Source: Leptospira perolatii (GTDB taxonomy: Bacteria > Spirochaetota > Leptospiria > Leptospirales > Leptospiraceae). Taken from it: DNA of 64,000 nt. The notes under the pieces are model-generated. The model worked only from the letters and a program-made list of their open reading frames with translations. It ran no database searches and was not told the DNA's origin. The position numbers were made by a program, and so were the translations under genes. The stretch spans positions 185,140 to 249,139 of the forward strand of contig NZ_NPDZ01000006.1 in the NCBI RefSeq assembly GCF_002811875.1, in the 5' to 3' direction. Numbering within the stretch: position 1 is the first letter of the stretch; each line of letters opens with the position of its first letter. This document shows positions 45,898-56,315 of the stretch, piece by piece.

Positions 45898-46716
45898 TTG
45901 AAGTTATCGGCTTTTTTTCGGAGTACAAGTTCAACAAACAAGAGTTATATGGCGGAAGATTTTATTATAAATACTTTGTTTGTGCCAGTTTCTGGCAGCT
46001 TTCTTTACTGTACTTTCGCTTTTGCGATCTTTTTTTTCAGCTCCTGCGTTCAGTGGCCAGTTGCAAGTGCTCTTTTGGAGGAGCCTGTAGAGAATTCCGA
46101 TAAAAATCGATCGATTCTCGCGCTGGCAACTCAATCAAATGAGCCAATCACTCCATCCTCGCCGACTGACTTGTGTCAAATACCTTCGCCTCCACTTTCA
46201 GGAAATTGCGCCTCTAACGGAGGGTGTTATATTTTCTATGCGCAGATGGGAGACGCGGCCGACTTTGGCGGGATTGCAGGAATGGATAATCTTTGTAAGC
46301 TCCAATTCGCCTCAAAGAACCCGCTACCGGTTGGCAATGCAACGGAATATAAAGCATTGCTAATGGACGAATCCTGCACGCGGTCACTGACAAGAAATTG
46401 GGTTTTGCATCCCAATACGAATTACTTAAGTTACCATACGAATCAAGTAATGAGCTCCACTGACTCCAACGGGATGCTCAGAATGCCTTTGCAAAATCCA
46501 CTCTACACGCCAGGAGAAACTGGTGTGTTTACAGGAATTGACGCATCTGGCCCAACTTGGAAGGCTAAAGTCGGAGAGACTTGTGATAATTGGACAAGTG
46601 CCTCCAGCTCTAATTTTGGGAGAACCGGTGCTAGCAGCGGGTCCTCGGGTACAAGATTTGTAGATTCAGGGAGAACTTCCTGCAACCCATATCGTATTTA
46701 TTGTGTGAGGATATAA
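45898..46716 (+). CDS. DUF1554 lipoprotein, second copy
   Basis: 272 residues, a tandem paralogue of the preceding gene. It shares the unusual mature N-terminus CVQWPVASALLE and the domain blocks NGGCYIFYAQ, GGIAGMDNLCK, YKALLMDESC, NWVLHPNTNYLSYHTN and RIYCVRI. The frame opens with TTG at 45898 (AAGGAAAA upstream); an ATG at 45949 would leave a 33-residue leader and is a good alternative. It lies 4 nt before the Bor-like lipoprotein gene, so three or four envelope lipoproteins may be made together. Confidence 0.82.
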   Translation: MKLSAFFRSTSSTNKSYMAEDFIINTLFVPVSGSFLYCTFAFAIFFFSSCVQWPVASALLEEPVENSDKNRSILALATQSNEPITPSSPTDLCQIPSPPLSGNCASNGGCYIFYAQMGDAADFGGIAGMDNLCKLQFASKNPLPVGNATEYKALLMDESCTRSLTRNWVLHPNTNYLSYHTNQVMSSTDSNGMLRMPLQNPLYTPGETGVFTGIDASGPTWKAKVGETCDNWTSASSSNFGRTGASSGSSGTRFVDSGRTSCNPYRIYCVRI

Positions 46717-46719
46717 GCT

Positions 46720-47079
46720 ATGAAATCTCAGATGATTCGTTTTGGAAGTATGCTGATATTCTTTTCTTTGTTCTTTGCTTCTTGTCAGCACGCTCGCTTG
46801 AAGTTGGCACCTGTACAAGAAAAAACTAAAGTGGCAGATGCAAAAGAAAACCCGCCTGAAATCAATATAAAGCAGAGATACTATTTGTTCGGATTGTACC
46901 CGAGAAATATGGAATATTCTGAAAAAGAATTATGCCCGGCGCGAGGGATCAAGGAGATCCACCAATATTCTACATTTTGGGATCTGACTTTCGAGCAACT
47001 TACAATCGGAATCTATTCGCCGCGTTCACTTTCGATCCAATGCTACGGGAGTTCTAAGACCAAAGGAAAAAATATATGA
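46720..47079 (+). CDS. Small Bor-like lipoprotein
   Basis: 119 residues. Signal peptide with lipobox FFASC (Cys22). The mature domain RYYLFGLYPRNMEYSEKELC ... FEQLTIGIYSPRSLSIQC has the pattern of Bor-type small lipoproteins: a strand ending in a first Cys, then GIYxPRxxxxxC. A disulfide between the two cysteines is likely. GAGGA precedes the ATG, and the stop overlaps the next gene by 4 nt. The next gene carries a related domain, so the pair appears to have arisen by duplication. Confidence 0.7.
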   Translation: MKSQMIRFGSMLIFFSLFFASCQHARLKLAPVQEKTKVADAKENPPEINIKQRYYLFGLYPRNMEYSEKELCPARGIKEIHQYSTFWDLTFEQLTIGIYSPRSLSIQCYGSSKTKGKNI

Positions 47080-47972
47080 ACGTTTCCTTTAAGCAAATTA
47101 GAATCCGACTTATTTCTTTGCTGATCATTTGTTCAGGCAATTTGCTGCTTGCTTGTCACCAAATTAAGGTGAATCCAATCGATCGACCTAGACTAGCTCA
47201 GTCAACCGCGGACATTCAGTTTAAGTCCACAAGTTATGTATTAGGTTATTTTGAAGGAGGTCATCCATTTGCTGAATGTGGGGATGGAATTGAAAGCCTT
47301 CGGATCTTTCGCAGCTCGGTCGATTCGGTCATTCAGTTTTTTCTCGGCGGAATTGTGAGTGCGAGAAGTATAGAAGTTGTTTGCAATCGACCGAAGCTGG
47401 ACGTCGACTCTCTCTTGCATGATGATTTCGCAATTTTGAAGGGGGTTTATTTCAAGGTAAATTCGAGCGACTTGGACAAGAATTCCTTCTTAGTGCTGGA
47501 TCAACTCGCAGATTTCTTAAGCCGCAAACCAGAGGCAAAAATTAGAATCATAGGTCACACCGACCTGATCGGAGATCCAAAGAAAAATCAAACTTTATCT
47601 GAAGAAAGGGCTTTATCTACTAAAAGCTATTTACTCACAAAGGGAATCGCAGATAGCAAGATCGAAACGGTGGGGTTAGGTTCCAAAAAACCATTAGTTC
47701 CGCTGATGGACTTAGAATCGTCAGCTATGAACCGCAGAATCGAAGTGCAACTGGTCAAGGCAGAGAACGGACACAAACCAAAGTTAATCGGAGAACCGGA
47801 AGAGGACGAAGAAGGCACAGAAGGTATGGCGAAGGTCATTCTTAGAAATGGCAAGATCATGTACGGGCATATCCAAGACCAAACGAAGGATGAAATTTAC
47901 ATAGAAAGAGACGGTAAAGTTACCACCTTACGCAAACAGTCTGTAAAAAGGATCATTTACCACAGAAATTAA
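47076..47972 (+). CDS. OmpA-family lipoprotein with Bor-like N-domain
   Basis: 298 residues. Signal peptide and lipobox LLLAC. A Bor-like domain (about 45-105) ends GGIVSARSIEVVC. An OmpA-C domain follows (about 120-230), with GVYFKVNSSDLDKNS, IIGHTDLIGD, LSEERALSTKSYL and MNRRIEVQL, the peptidoglycan-binding motifs. The C-terminal tail (about 250-298) reads VILRNGKIMYGHIQDQT ... RKQSVKRIIY, an Sm-like small beta domain frequent in Leptospira envelope proteins. It should tether an outer-membrane lipid anchor to peptidoglycan. Start overlaps the preceding gene by 4 nt. Confidence 0.85.
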   Translation: MNVSFKQIRIRLISLLIICSGNLLLACHQIKVNPIDRPRLAQSTADIQFKSTSYVLGYFEGGHPFAECGDGIESLRIFRSSVDSVIQFFLGGIVSARSIEVVCNRPKLDVDSLLHDDFAILKGVYFKVNSSDLDKNSFLVLDQLADFLSRKPEAKIRIIGHTDLIGDPKKNQTLSEERALSTKSYLLTKGIADSKIETVGLGSKKPLVPLMDLESSAMNRRIEVQLVKAENGHKPKLIGEPEEDEEGTEGMAKVILRNGKIMYGHIQDQTKDEIYIERDGKVTTLRKQSVKRIIYHRN

Positions 47973-47995
47973 TGGGCTGTCGACCTTTCCAACAT

Positions 47996-48029
47996 TTCCA
48001 TTTTCCGAGGTTTCATTCGGAAAATGGAA
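47996..48029. terminator. Bidirectional terminator between convergent genes
   Basis: A 13-bp perfect stem TTCCATTTTCCGA / TCGGAAAATGGAA with an 8-nt loop lies between the convergent OmpA and acyltransferase genes. A T-rich run (ATAATTTTC) follows on the plus strand, and the minus strand is less T-rich. Confidence 0.7.
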
Positions 48030-48062
48030 TATAATTTTCTGCCGATTCAAATTTCGTCCAAT

Positions 48063-50123
48063 TTATCCGGTAACGCTTTTTCCGAGTTGTTCAGGATGGA
48101 ATGAGCTAGTAGGAACTCTTGCTAATCTTTCTTCCATCGATTCTGCGACTTTTGCAGCATTTCGTTTGTTAATTACAACCTCGTAAGCCGCAAACAGAAT
48201 AGGAACTACTTCCGGATCGATTTTCATCAAATTCGGCATCACCTTTAGACCATAGAATCCGTTAGACATTTTCTCCGAAGGATGTCCGTAGGCGAGATCG
48301 TATCCGGTTTTCCGATCTTTTGCGTCGGTTCCAAAACAAGACAGCATAAAGTCAGTAAGTCCAGAAAGTCCCTGGAATGTCTCCGGCTTTCCTCCCATCT
48401 TGACTCCGACTTTGACCATTTCATTGAAGAATCGATTGGAAAGATGAAAAAGAGAATTGTCCACATTTCCACCTAAGGTTTGTGTAAAGTAACCTTCCAC
48501 GATGCCCATTGCCAACGCGTAAATCGTTTTTAATGCGCCTCCGAGCTGTACACCCCTTACATCACTAGGAATGATTGCTGGCCTGGGGAAAATATAGCCA
48601 GTAGTTAATAATTTTTGAATACGGGGAATTAAGGATTCGTTCGTAGCTGCAATCTCAAATCCCGAGATTTTTCTCTCCATGATCTGATCCGGATACGATG
48701 CACCGGAGATGACGCCTATGCGATCGTCTTCAATTCCAAGACCTTGTTGGAAATCGTCCAAAATCAAACCGGAGCTAGTGAATCCTTTTACCACATTGAA
48801 GATCGGAGCTTTGTTTTTGCTTAAGAAAGGTTGCAACTCGGGATAAACCGTGTGCAACTCCCAAGGATTGGTCGCTTGAATAAAGATGGTGGCATCCTTG
48901 AAAACTTCGGGATCCGAAGTGAAAATCAAATTCGGTGGAAGCTTGTACAGAGGATAGTTTTTGAGATCTCTACGTTCCTGGTCCGATTGAGAAGTGTAAT
49001 TCTTATCCGGATGATAAACCTGCACTAAAACTTCTTTATTCGCGAGAATCGTTGCGATTGCGATTCCCATGCTGCTTGAGCCGATTACAACGATCTTCTC
49101 TTCGGGGGTTTTCGGTAGTTTGATCAGCTTATTCTTATTGCGTTCATCTCCGCTATATAAGTTTCGATAAATTCCGTGTTGGTGTTTGTTTAAGTTCTGA
49201 CCGACCAACAATGCCAAGTTATCGATTAAGAATTGCTTTTTGTCCCCGTGCTCAGGAAAGCTAAGCTGCTCCAAATTTTTTGGAAAACTTTCCATCTGTT
49301 TGCGATTGAGTTCACCGACTAACACAGGTTTTCCGATGACGAGTTTTCCGTTTACTTGATTGAAGAGTAGGCTGGTCGTCGGAAGAATCTTATCCGTTTT
49401 TTCCAAAGAGATTGGGATAATCACTTTGTTTGCTACATAGTGATAGACCGTATCCACAAAAGGCATTAACCTTCCGTCTCGAGAGCGGGTTCCTTCAGGG
49501 AAAATTGCGATGATCTTTCCTTCTGATTGCAACTTTTGAGAATGCCGAAACGCTCTCATATTAATCTTAGTCATCAAATCGGAGAGACTTGGATTGTCCG
49601 CCATATCCCTTTTAGAGCAAACGAGCAATGTCCCGAACATATATAATCCCAACCGGGTAAAGTCAGGTTCGTAGGCAAGGCGGCCCGCAATAAATACTAG
49701 TTGTTCTGCGACTTCTTTCCCTTCAGGCGAAGCATGATATAAAAGCTGAAAAATCGCGGGTGCGTCCAAATGACTTAAATGGTTTGAAATCAATGTAATC
49801 GGAACCTTTCCAATCAAAGGCTTGATTAGCTTAAGATTTTCTGCGCCCTCAACTGTGAAAAACTTCATGATGGGCGAAAGGAATTGAATCATAAACTCCC
49901 TTGCCTTCTTTTCCGGACTTGTATAAACCCCAACCTGTTCCAGGGTGCCAGGATCCTTAAACACGTCCATTACCGGGGGCATGGATGTAATCGAGCAAAG
50001 ATAGAGGAACTTTTGTAGGATCTTCTTAGCCTCTTCTTCACTCATTCCTGATCTTTTGAACAAATGGATGTTTTCGAAGAATTCTTTTTGCCACCTTCCA
50101 AGTGATTGCTCTTTTTCGGCCAT
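48063..50123 (-). CDS. Fused glycerophosphate acyltransferase / glycerol-3-phosphate dehydrogenase
   Basis: 686 residues joining two steps of phospholipid synthesis. The N-terminal half is a PlsB/PlsC-type acyltransferase with NHLSHLDAP (the H-x4-D motif) and FPEGTRSRDG. The C-terminal half is a GpsA-type dehydrogenase: Rossmann start VIGSSSMGIAIATILANKEV (Ser in place of the second Gly), then GVQLGGALKTIYALAMGI with the catalytic Lys. Making and acylating glycerol-3-phosphate in one chain would channel it into membrane lipid. The frame opens at a GTG (50180), but I prefer the ATG at 50123, with AGAGG about 10 nt upstream and a more usual start. Confidence 0.9.
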   Translation of the reverse strand: MAEKEQSLGRWQKEFFENIHLFKRSGMSEEEAKKILQKFLYLCSITSMPPVMDVFKDPGTLEQVGVYTSPEKKAREFMIQFLSPIMKFFTVEGAENLKLIKPLIGKVPITLISNHLSHLDAPAIFQLLYHASPEGKEVAEQLVFIAGRLAYEPDFTRLGLYMFGTLLVCSKRDMADNPSLSDLMTKINMRAFRHSQKLQSEGKIIAIFPEGTRSRDGRLMPFVDTVYHYVANKVIIPISLEKTDKILPTTSLLFNQVNGKLVIGKPVLVGELNRKQMESFPKNLEQLSFPEHGDKKQFLIDNLALLVGQNLNKHQHGIYRNLYSGDERNKNKLIKLPKTPEEKIVVIGSSSMGIAIATILANKEVLVQVYHPDKNYTSQSDQERRDLKNYPLYKLPPNLIFTSDPEVFKDATIFIQATNPWELHTVYPELQPFLSKNKAPIFNVVKGFTSSGLILDDFQQGLGIEDDRIGVISGASYPDQIMERKISGFEIAATNESLIPRIQKLLTTGYIFPRPAIIPSDVRGVQLGGALKTIYALAMGIVEGYFTQTLGGNVDNSLFHLSNRFFNEMVKVGVKMGGKPETFQGLSGLTDFMLSCFGTDAKDRKTGYDLAYGHPSEKMSNGFYGLKVMPNLMKIDPEVVPILFAAYEVVINKRNAAKVAESMEERLARVPTSSFHPEQLGKSVTG

Positions 50124-50338
50124 AGTACGGACGCCTCTATTTTTGATTCGGGGTTGATAGTTAGGATTGATTCCGATCACAGACTTCGGGCTAAACTTTG
50201 GTAAGAGTAGGTGCCCGAGATTTCCGGAGAATACGTTCTACTCTCAGAACGTGAATTGTCATTCTATTTTTTGGGAAAAACGATTTGAATTCTATCCTCC
50301 TCCCAACGAACTGTTCTTTGGGGCTCTGCAAAATTCAG

Positions 50339-51346
50339 ATGACACATAATCCTCCCGAGTTTACTGAAAAGAAATGGATTCCAGAAGGTTTTCACTTTCT
50401 GGGGCCGGAAGACAGTTTAGAAAGGCGACAGCTTTTAGATTCATTATGCTCCGGTCTGCGTAAATTCGGATATTCCGAAGTATTTCTGCCCTCTTTCGAT
50501 TACTCTTCTTCTTTTCTTCATACAGTTTCTGATGAGGATTCTGCCGCACTTTATAGGTTCAGAGATTCCGACGGAAGAGAGCTATCGCCTAGCGTCGATC
50601 TGACGGTGCAAGCAGTGAAAGGAATGGCTGCATTTGCGCACCGCAAAGAAAATCAGAAGATTTTTTATATTGGCAAAACCTTCAGAGACTATGGAAGAAA
50701 AAGCGGGGACAGAAAAGAGATCAACCAAGTAGGTGCAGAAAACCTAGGTGGATCTGGAAAGGGTGCGGTCCTGAAAATGCTAGAAGAGATTCGCGTTCTA
50801 CTAAACGACATTCGGATCTCCGCGCCAGTGACGATCGTATTAGGAAATGTGAATCTATTTCGATCCTTGATTGAAAAAGCCGGTCTGAGTCACCAAGAGC
50901 AAAGGATCCTTTCTTTCCTGCTCTATCGCAAAAATCTGCCCGAGATTCGGAAGTATTTAGGCGGGAATACGAAATGGAAGGAGATCCTACCAATCGTCGA
51001 ATCACTCTGTTTAGGCTTTACTTCCGAACTCCAAGAATTCGGATCAAGGCTTTCTTTTGCCGGAATGCCGGAATCGTTTCGAAGTACTTTGGCCGACACA
51101 CAAGAAATACTGTCCTCGATGCCTACTACTCGAAGCATAGAGTTTTGCGCGGACTTTTCACTCATACCCGATTTGGAATATTATACCGGATTCGTATTCC
51201 AAGGATATGTGGCAGGGGACTCGGAGCCAGTGGTCACCGGTGGAGTGTATGATCACCTCTACCAAACTTTCTCCGGGATTCCAAAAGAAGCGTGTGGATA
51301 CGCGATCAACGTGGATATCCTAGAAGGGATTCGAAAATCTAATTAA
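50339..51346 (+). CDS. hisZ: ATP phosphoribosyltransferase regulatory subunit HisZ
   Basis: 335 residues from the ATG at 50339. A histidyl-tRNA-synthetase-like fold without an anticodon-binding domain: PEGFHFLGPEDSLERR, SPSVDLTVQAVKGMAA (motif 2 region) and the degenerate HisRS signature PDLEYYTGFVFQGY. HisZ activates the short catalytic subunit HisG of histidine synthesis, encoded elsewhere. The frame opens 18 codons earlier with TTG (50285); neither start has a strong Shine-Dalgarno sequence, and homology begins just after the ATG. purA follows 58 nt later, a neighbourhood also seen in proteobacteria. Confidence 0.88.
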   Translation: MTHNPPEFTEKKWIPEGFHFLGPEDSLERRQLLDSLCSGLRKFGYSEVFLPSFDYSSSFLHTVSDEDSAALYRFRDSDGRELSPSVDLTVQAVKGMAAFAHRKENQKIFYIGKTFRDYGRKSGDRKEINQVGAENLGGSGKGAVLKMLEEIRVLLNDIRISAPVTIVLGNVNLFRSLIEKAGLSHQEQRILSFLLYRKNLPEIRKYLGGNTKWKEILPIVESLCLGFTSELQEFGSRLSFAGMPESFRSTLADTQEILSSMPTTRSIEFCADFSLIPDLEYYTGFVFQGYVAGDSEPVVTGGVYDHLYQTFSGIPKEACGYAINVDILEGIRKSN

Positions 51347-51383
51347 AGATTATTTTTAAAAGTTGCCGAACCAATATGTTTAA

Positions 51384-52679
<1,296 letters not shown>

Positions 52680-52696
52680 AATTCTCTGAAAATCGT

Positions 52697-52724
52697 TTGA
52701 CCATAGGGGCTCCCAAAATATCGT
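52697..52724 (+). promoter_or_regulatory. Promoter of the tRNA pair
   Basis: TTGACC, 16-nt spacer, TATCGT, about 18 nt before tRNA-Lys. The predicted start falls near 52731. The GGGGC in the spacer is GC-rich. Confidence 0.5.
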
Positions 52725-52742
52725 GTTCTCGAAACCGTTCGA

Positions 52743-52815
52743 GAGTCGTTAGCTCAGTCGGTAGAGCATCTCACTTTTAATGAGAGGGTCCTGGGTTCGA
52801 GTCCCAGACGACTCA
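52743..52815 (+). tRNA. tRNA-Lys (anticodon TTT)
   Basis: A full 73-nt cloverleaf: acceptor GAGTCGT / ACGACTC, D stem GCTC / GAGC, anticodon stem TCTCA / TGAGA around loop CTTTTAA (anticodon TTT at 52776-52778), T arm CTGGG-TTCGAGT-CCCAG, discriminator A. CCA is not encoded. Confidence 0.97.
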
Positions 52816-52834
52816 GGACTCGGACAAATTTCAC

Positions 52835-52911
<77 letters not shown>

Positions 52912-52985
52912 AATTATTCTCACCTGAAAATCAGCAAGAGGTCTTTCGGAAACTCCCCGCTGAAAGCTAACAGAAAGAATCCATT

Positions 52986-53864
52986 TTATCTATTTGCATA
53001 AATTCTGCAGATAGAACGCAGTTCACAAGTTTCGCATAAATCCTGATCGTACTTTGCTTTGCACTTTTTCAAGATTCCTAGTCTACTCAATGCAAAATCC
53101 ATTCGCAGAGGATCTTCCGGATACAAATCCAAAAAGAAATCCGTAATCTCTCTAGACTTTTTAAAGTCGGGAGACTTTCTAAAAGTTGCTCCTATGATTT
53201 CTCCGATTCGATTGATATGAGTGTCTAACGGGAACACTAGCTCGGAAGTTGAAATTGATTTGTACAGTCCAAAATCAGGTGACTGGTTCCTGACCATCCA
53301 ACGCAAGAACATGCAGTATCTTTTTAATGCTGAGTTTTGCTTTCCGGTTCCGATCAAAAATTTCAGTCCATAAGTTTCCCATTTCGGGTTGATGCTTTGC
53401 AAAACCGAACCGAATTTTCTTTGAAAGTGCAAGATTCTATTTTCGAGCGATGCTCGAGAGGTTTCCGTTTGAAACCAAGGCTCTAAAGACCAAGACCCGA
53501 TTTGCGCATTTTGTCTGTAAGCGATTCTTAATCCGTCCAAAAATAGCAGGGTGTCATTCTCTGTCTGAAATCTGTAGGCCCCCAGACGATTTCGAAGTAC
53601 TTTCGTTCCTTCCGAAAGCAAAAAGGATTTCGGAGATTTGCCCATCGGCTCCAGCAAGCGAGATAGAAATCTTCGAATAGCGGTCACGTTTCCATATGCG
53701 AATAAAGAAGAAATCAGACCTACAAATTCTTTGTCCTCTTTAGAGTCGTACAAATAGCACAGAAAAATAGGATCCGTGCCTAAATATTCGGGAGTATTAT
53801 ACTTTTGGAATAAAGTATCAAATTTTCCTTTGATTTGATTTTTGCGCTTATTGGACTCAGACAC
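52986..53864 (-). CDS. TIGR02757/DUF2400 family protein
   Basis: 292 residues from a GTG start. The family is defined by an N-terminal LFQKYNTPEYLGTDPIFLCY and an all-helical core with FPLDTHINRIGEI. The C-terminus has four cysteines as C-x8-C-x2-C-x5-C (CKAKYDQDLCETCELRSIC), like the Fe-S loop of endonuclease III-type glycosylases; the DTH and the helical core also recall that superfamily. A DNA-repair glycosylase role is inferred, not shown. The gene faces the tRNA pair and follows the HMG-CoA lyase gene at about 20 nt in the same direction. Confidence 0.82.
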   Translation of the reverse strand: MSESNKRKNQIKGKFDTLFQKYNTPEYLGTDPIFLCYLYDSKEDKEFVGLISSLFAYGNVTAIRRFLSRLLEPMGKSPKSFLLSEGTKVLRNRLGAYRFQTENDTLLFLDGLRIAYRQNAQIGSWSLEPWFQTETSRASLENRILHFQRKFGSVLQSINPKWETYGLKFLIGTGKQNSALKRYCMFLRWMVRNQSPDFGLYKSISTSELVFPLDTHINRIGEIIGATFRKSPDFKKSREITDFFLDLYPEDPLRMDFALSRLGILKKCKAKYDQDLCETCELRSICRIYANR

Positions 53865-53886
53865 TTTGCAAAAAATTAATATTTGT

Positions 53887-54786
53887 TTAGGAAGCTACCA
53901 TCTTACTTCGTAAGGCGATATAAGCTTTGGAAGTTAATTTCCTTCCCAGAATCTCCTCCATAAACTTGGAGGCCTGGACCAACTTTTCCAAATCGATTCC
54001 GGTTTGAATTCCAGACTTGTGGAAATAATAGACCAAATCTTCAGTTGCTAAGTTTCCTGAGGCTCCTTTTGCATAAGGGCATCCACCCAGTCCGCCAGCA
54101 GAAGAATCGAAGGACCTTATCCCCATTTCGTACGATTTGTGAACATTCGCAATTGCCATAGAGTAAGTGTCGTGAAAATGTCCAGCCAGCTTTGCGGAAG
54201 GAATTTCTTTTAATAATAGTTTTAGTAGTGCTTCCACCTCAGAAGGCACAGCAGTTCCGATCGTTTCTCCCAAGGAAATTTCATAGGCACCCTGGTCCAA
54301 AAGTATTTTCGTCACGTCCAAAACCTTCGAAGGCGCAATCTTTCCTTCGTACGGACAATCGATGACCGTGGAAACGTATCCTCTAACTCTAATTCCGTCT
54401 TTTTGTGCCTGCTTGAATATTTCTCGAAAGCCTTCTATAGATTCTAAGATCGTGCGATTGATATTCTTTTTCGTAAAACTTTCGGACGCTGCAGTAAAGA
54501 CCGCGACTTCTTTAAAGCCGGAAGCGATTGCAGCTTCGTAACCTTTAAGATTCGGAGTAAGAGCGGAATAGTTACTATTTTTTTGAAAATCCAGACTTGC
54601 GGAGAGTTCTTTCGCATCTCCTAACTGAGGAATCGCCTCTTTCTTTACAAAGGAAGTCGCTTCTATATTTTTAATTCCGGATTCACTTAACTTTTGGATA
54701 AAGCTCAATTTATCTGCAGTGGATATTTGTTTGGATTCGTTTTGAAGACCATCTCTTGGTCCCACCTCTGTGATTTTGAGGTCCAT
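53887..54786 (-). CDS. Hydroxymethylglutaryl-CoA lyase
   Basis: 299 residues; cleaves HMG-CoA to acetoacetate + acetyl-CoA, the last step of leucine breakdown. A TIM barrel of the HMGL family: ITEVGPRDGLQNE at the start (metal-binding Asp and catalytic Arg), the HFHDTYSMA metal His pair, and the signature GLGGCPYAKGASGN with the catalytic Cys. No other leucine-degradation genes are adjacent. Divergent from an ABC ATPase gene across 53 bp. Confidence 0.93.
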   Translation of the reverse strand: MDLKITEVGPRDGLQNESKQISTADKLSFIQKLSESGIKNIEATSFVKKEAIPQLGDAKELSASLDFQKNSNYSALTPNLKGYEAAIASGFKEVAVFTAASESFTKKNINRTILESIEGFREIFKQAQKDGIRVRGYVSTVIDCPYEGKIAPSKVLDVTKILLDQGAYEISLGETIGTAVPSEVEALLKLLLKEIPSAKLAGHFHDTYSMAIANVHKSYEMGIRSFDSSAGGLGGCPYAKGASGNLATEDLVYYFHKSGIQTGIDLEKLVQASKFMEEILGRKLTSKAYIALRSKMVAS

Positions 54787-54839
54787 GTCTTAAGAGGAGT
54801 GGTTGTAAGAAATTCGGGCAAGCAATAAACAGGTATTGG

Positions 54840-55622
54840 ATGGAAGCCAAGGGAAATTCATTCACCGAACAGCATTCCGAACTCGCTATTAAAGTGAAGG
54901 AACTTTCTATCGAGAATTCCAAACGGAAACTTTTGGATTCAGTAAATCTGGATCTGAAAAAAGGAGACTTCCTTGCAATTTTCGGCAGGTCTGGATCCGG
55001 AAAGTCTACCTTAATCAAAGCACTGCTCGGGATTCCATTTCCCTCTAATTGGAAAAGTTCTGGTTCGATTTATTATTTCGGTAGAGAGAATATTTCACCG
55101 AAATTAGTGCAGCCGGTGTTTCAAGATCCAATCGGAAGCTTTGACCCGCTTTGGAGCCTGGAGAAGAGCCTAAGAGAACCTCTCCTGTTGTTAAAAGAAG
55201 AGGACCAGTATGAAGTCTTACTGGACAAATGGATTCCGATTTTGGGATTGCTGGGAAGGGATTTGAAAAGAAACGCCTCATCCTTTTCGGGCGGAGAATT
55301 ACAAAGATTTGCTTTGCTCAGGGCCTTGTTAGTAAGGCCGAAGATTTTTCTTTTGGACGAGGCAACTTCCGCTCTGGATCCGATTCTGAGAAACGACGTG
55401 GTCTCCGAATTGTCTAAACTTTCTCGAAATGCGGGAGCCAGTATCTTATGGGTAACGCATAACGTGCGTACTGCGCTCACATATTGTTCTAGAATTGCCG
55501 TAATGGAATCCGGAAGTTTGATCGAAGAGGGGACTGTTTCAGAAGTTTCGGAAAATCCCCGGAAAAAGGAAACCAAGCTCTTAATGGAAGCCCTTTCCTC
55601 TTCCGGGAAAATTTCTCTTTAA
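54840..55622 (+). CDS. ABC transporter ATP-binding protein
   Basis: 260 residues, one nucleotide-binding domain. Walker A GRSGSGKST, Q-loop FQDP, signature FSGGELQR, Walker B IFLLDEATSALDP and H-loop WVTHN are all present. It resembles the peptide/nickel (Dpp/Nik) ATPases. No permease or binding protein is nearby, so its partners must be encoded elsewhere. It meets the minus-strand signal-peptide gene with a 2-nt gap. Confidence 0.88.
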   Translation: MEAKGNSFTEQHSELAIKVKELSIENSKRKLLDSVNLDLKKGDFLAIFGRSGSGKSTLIKALLGIPFPSNWKSSGSIYYFGRENISPKLVQPVFQDPIGSFDPLWSLEKSLREPLLLLKEEDQYEVLLDKWIPILGLLGRDLKRNASSFSGGELQRFALLRALLVRPKIFLLDEATSALDPILRNDVVSELSKLSRNAGASILWVTHNVRTALTYCSRIAVMESGSLIEEGTVSEVSENPRKKETKLLMEALSSSGKISL

Positions 55623-55624
55623 TT

Positions 55625-56248
55625 TTAGATATCGATATGCGAAAGATTCTTTCTGTCCTTGTTGTCCTTGTACAAAGCAAGAAGAATATCGATTCGATAA
55701 ATCGACGATCTAAGACTAGTTTCGAGTAATCTCAACGCTTTGATTTGATTTTCAAGCGAGATATCGTTTAACATAGTTTTCTCAGTAGCTTCGAAAACTT
55801 CGTGAATAATTTCCGACTGCTTTAAATCGCCGGGTCGAAAAATGATCCTTTTGTTTTCGAACATTACTTCGTAGTAAATTCTTTTGGACTCGGAGGACAG
55901 CGTGATGTCTTTCACTTTTCCACCTTCGAACTGGTAGGTAATATACTTGAGCAAATTGCTCTCGTAACCGTCCTGAACTTGGAATGGAATGTCTTCCGTG
56001 ACGATAGTCTGGCGTTTCTCATATTCCGGTTTCAGAATTACGAGCATATCGTGTTTTCTTTCCAAATCTTTCAAGCGGTCATTAATCGTATCTTCTAAAC
56101 TCTTAATGATCTTTCTTAGAGATTTGGTGTACTCGCTCGTTTCATCCTGGAAAATATCCGCCTGGCTGGCTTTCTTTTTATCTTGCGCCAACAAGGGAAG
56201 GGAAATAAGGAGAGCGGCCAGAGCGAAAAGCCTGGTCTGGTTTTTCAT
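55625..56248 (-). CDS. Secreted coiled-coil protein of unknown function
   Basis: 207 residues, not recognised. A clear signal peptide (KNQTRLFALAALLISLPLLAQ) cleaves near AQ-D. The mature part is mostly helical, with a long charged segment (SLRKIIKSLEDTINDRLKDLERKH) and a C-terminal helix. The frame is open 15 codons further upstream, but GGAGG 5 nt before the ATG at 56248 fixes the start. It probably shares a transcript with the TPR gene upstream. Periplasmic or outer-membrane-associated by inference. Confidence 0.78.
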   Translation of the reverse strand: MKNQTRLFALAALLISLPLLAQDKKKASQADIFQDETSEYTKSLRKIIKSLEDTINDRLKDLERKHDMLVILKPEYEKRQTIVTEDIPFQVQDGYESNLLKYITYQFEGGKVKDITLSSESKRIYYEVMFENKRIIFRPGDLKQSEIIHEVFEATEKTMLNDISLENQIKALRLLETSLRSSIYRIDILLALYKDNKDRKNLSHIDI

Positions 56249-56315
56249 TGGTTCCTCCATCCCAAAGATGCGAGATTTCAAGTGAAAAGCCAAGCCTTTT
56301 TCGGGCCTCGCAATT

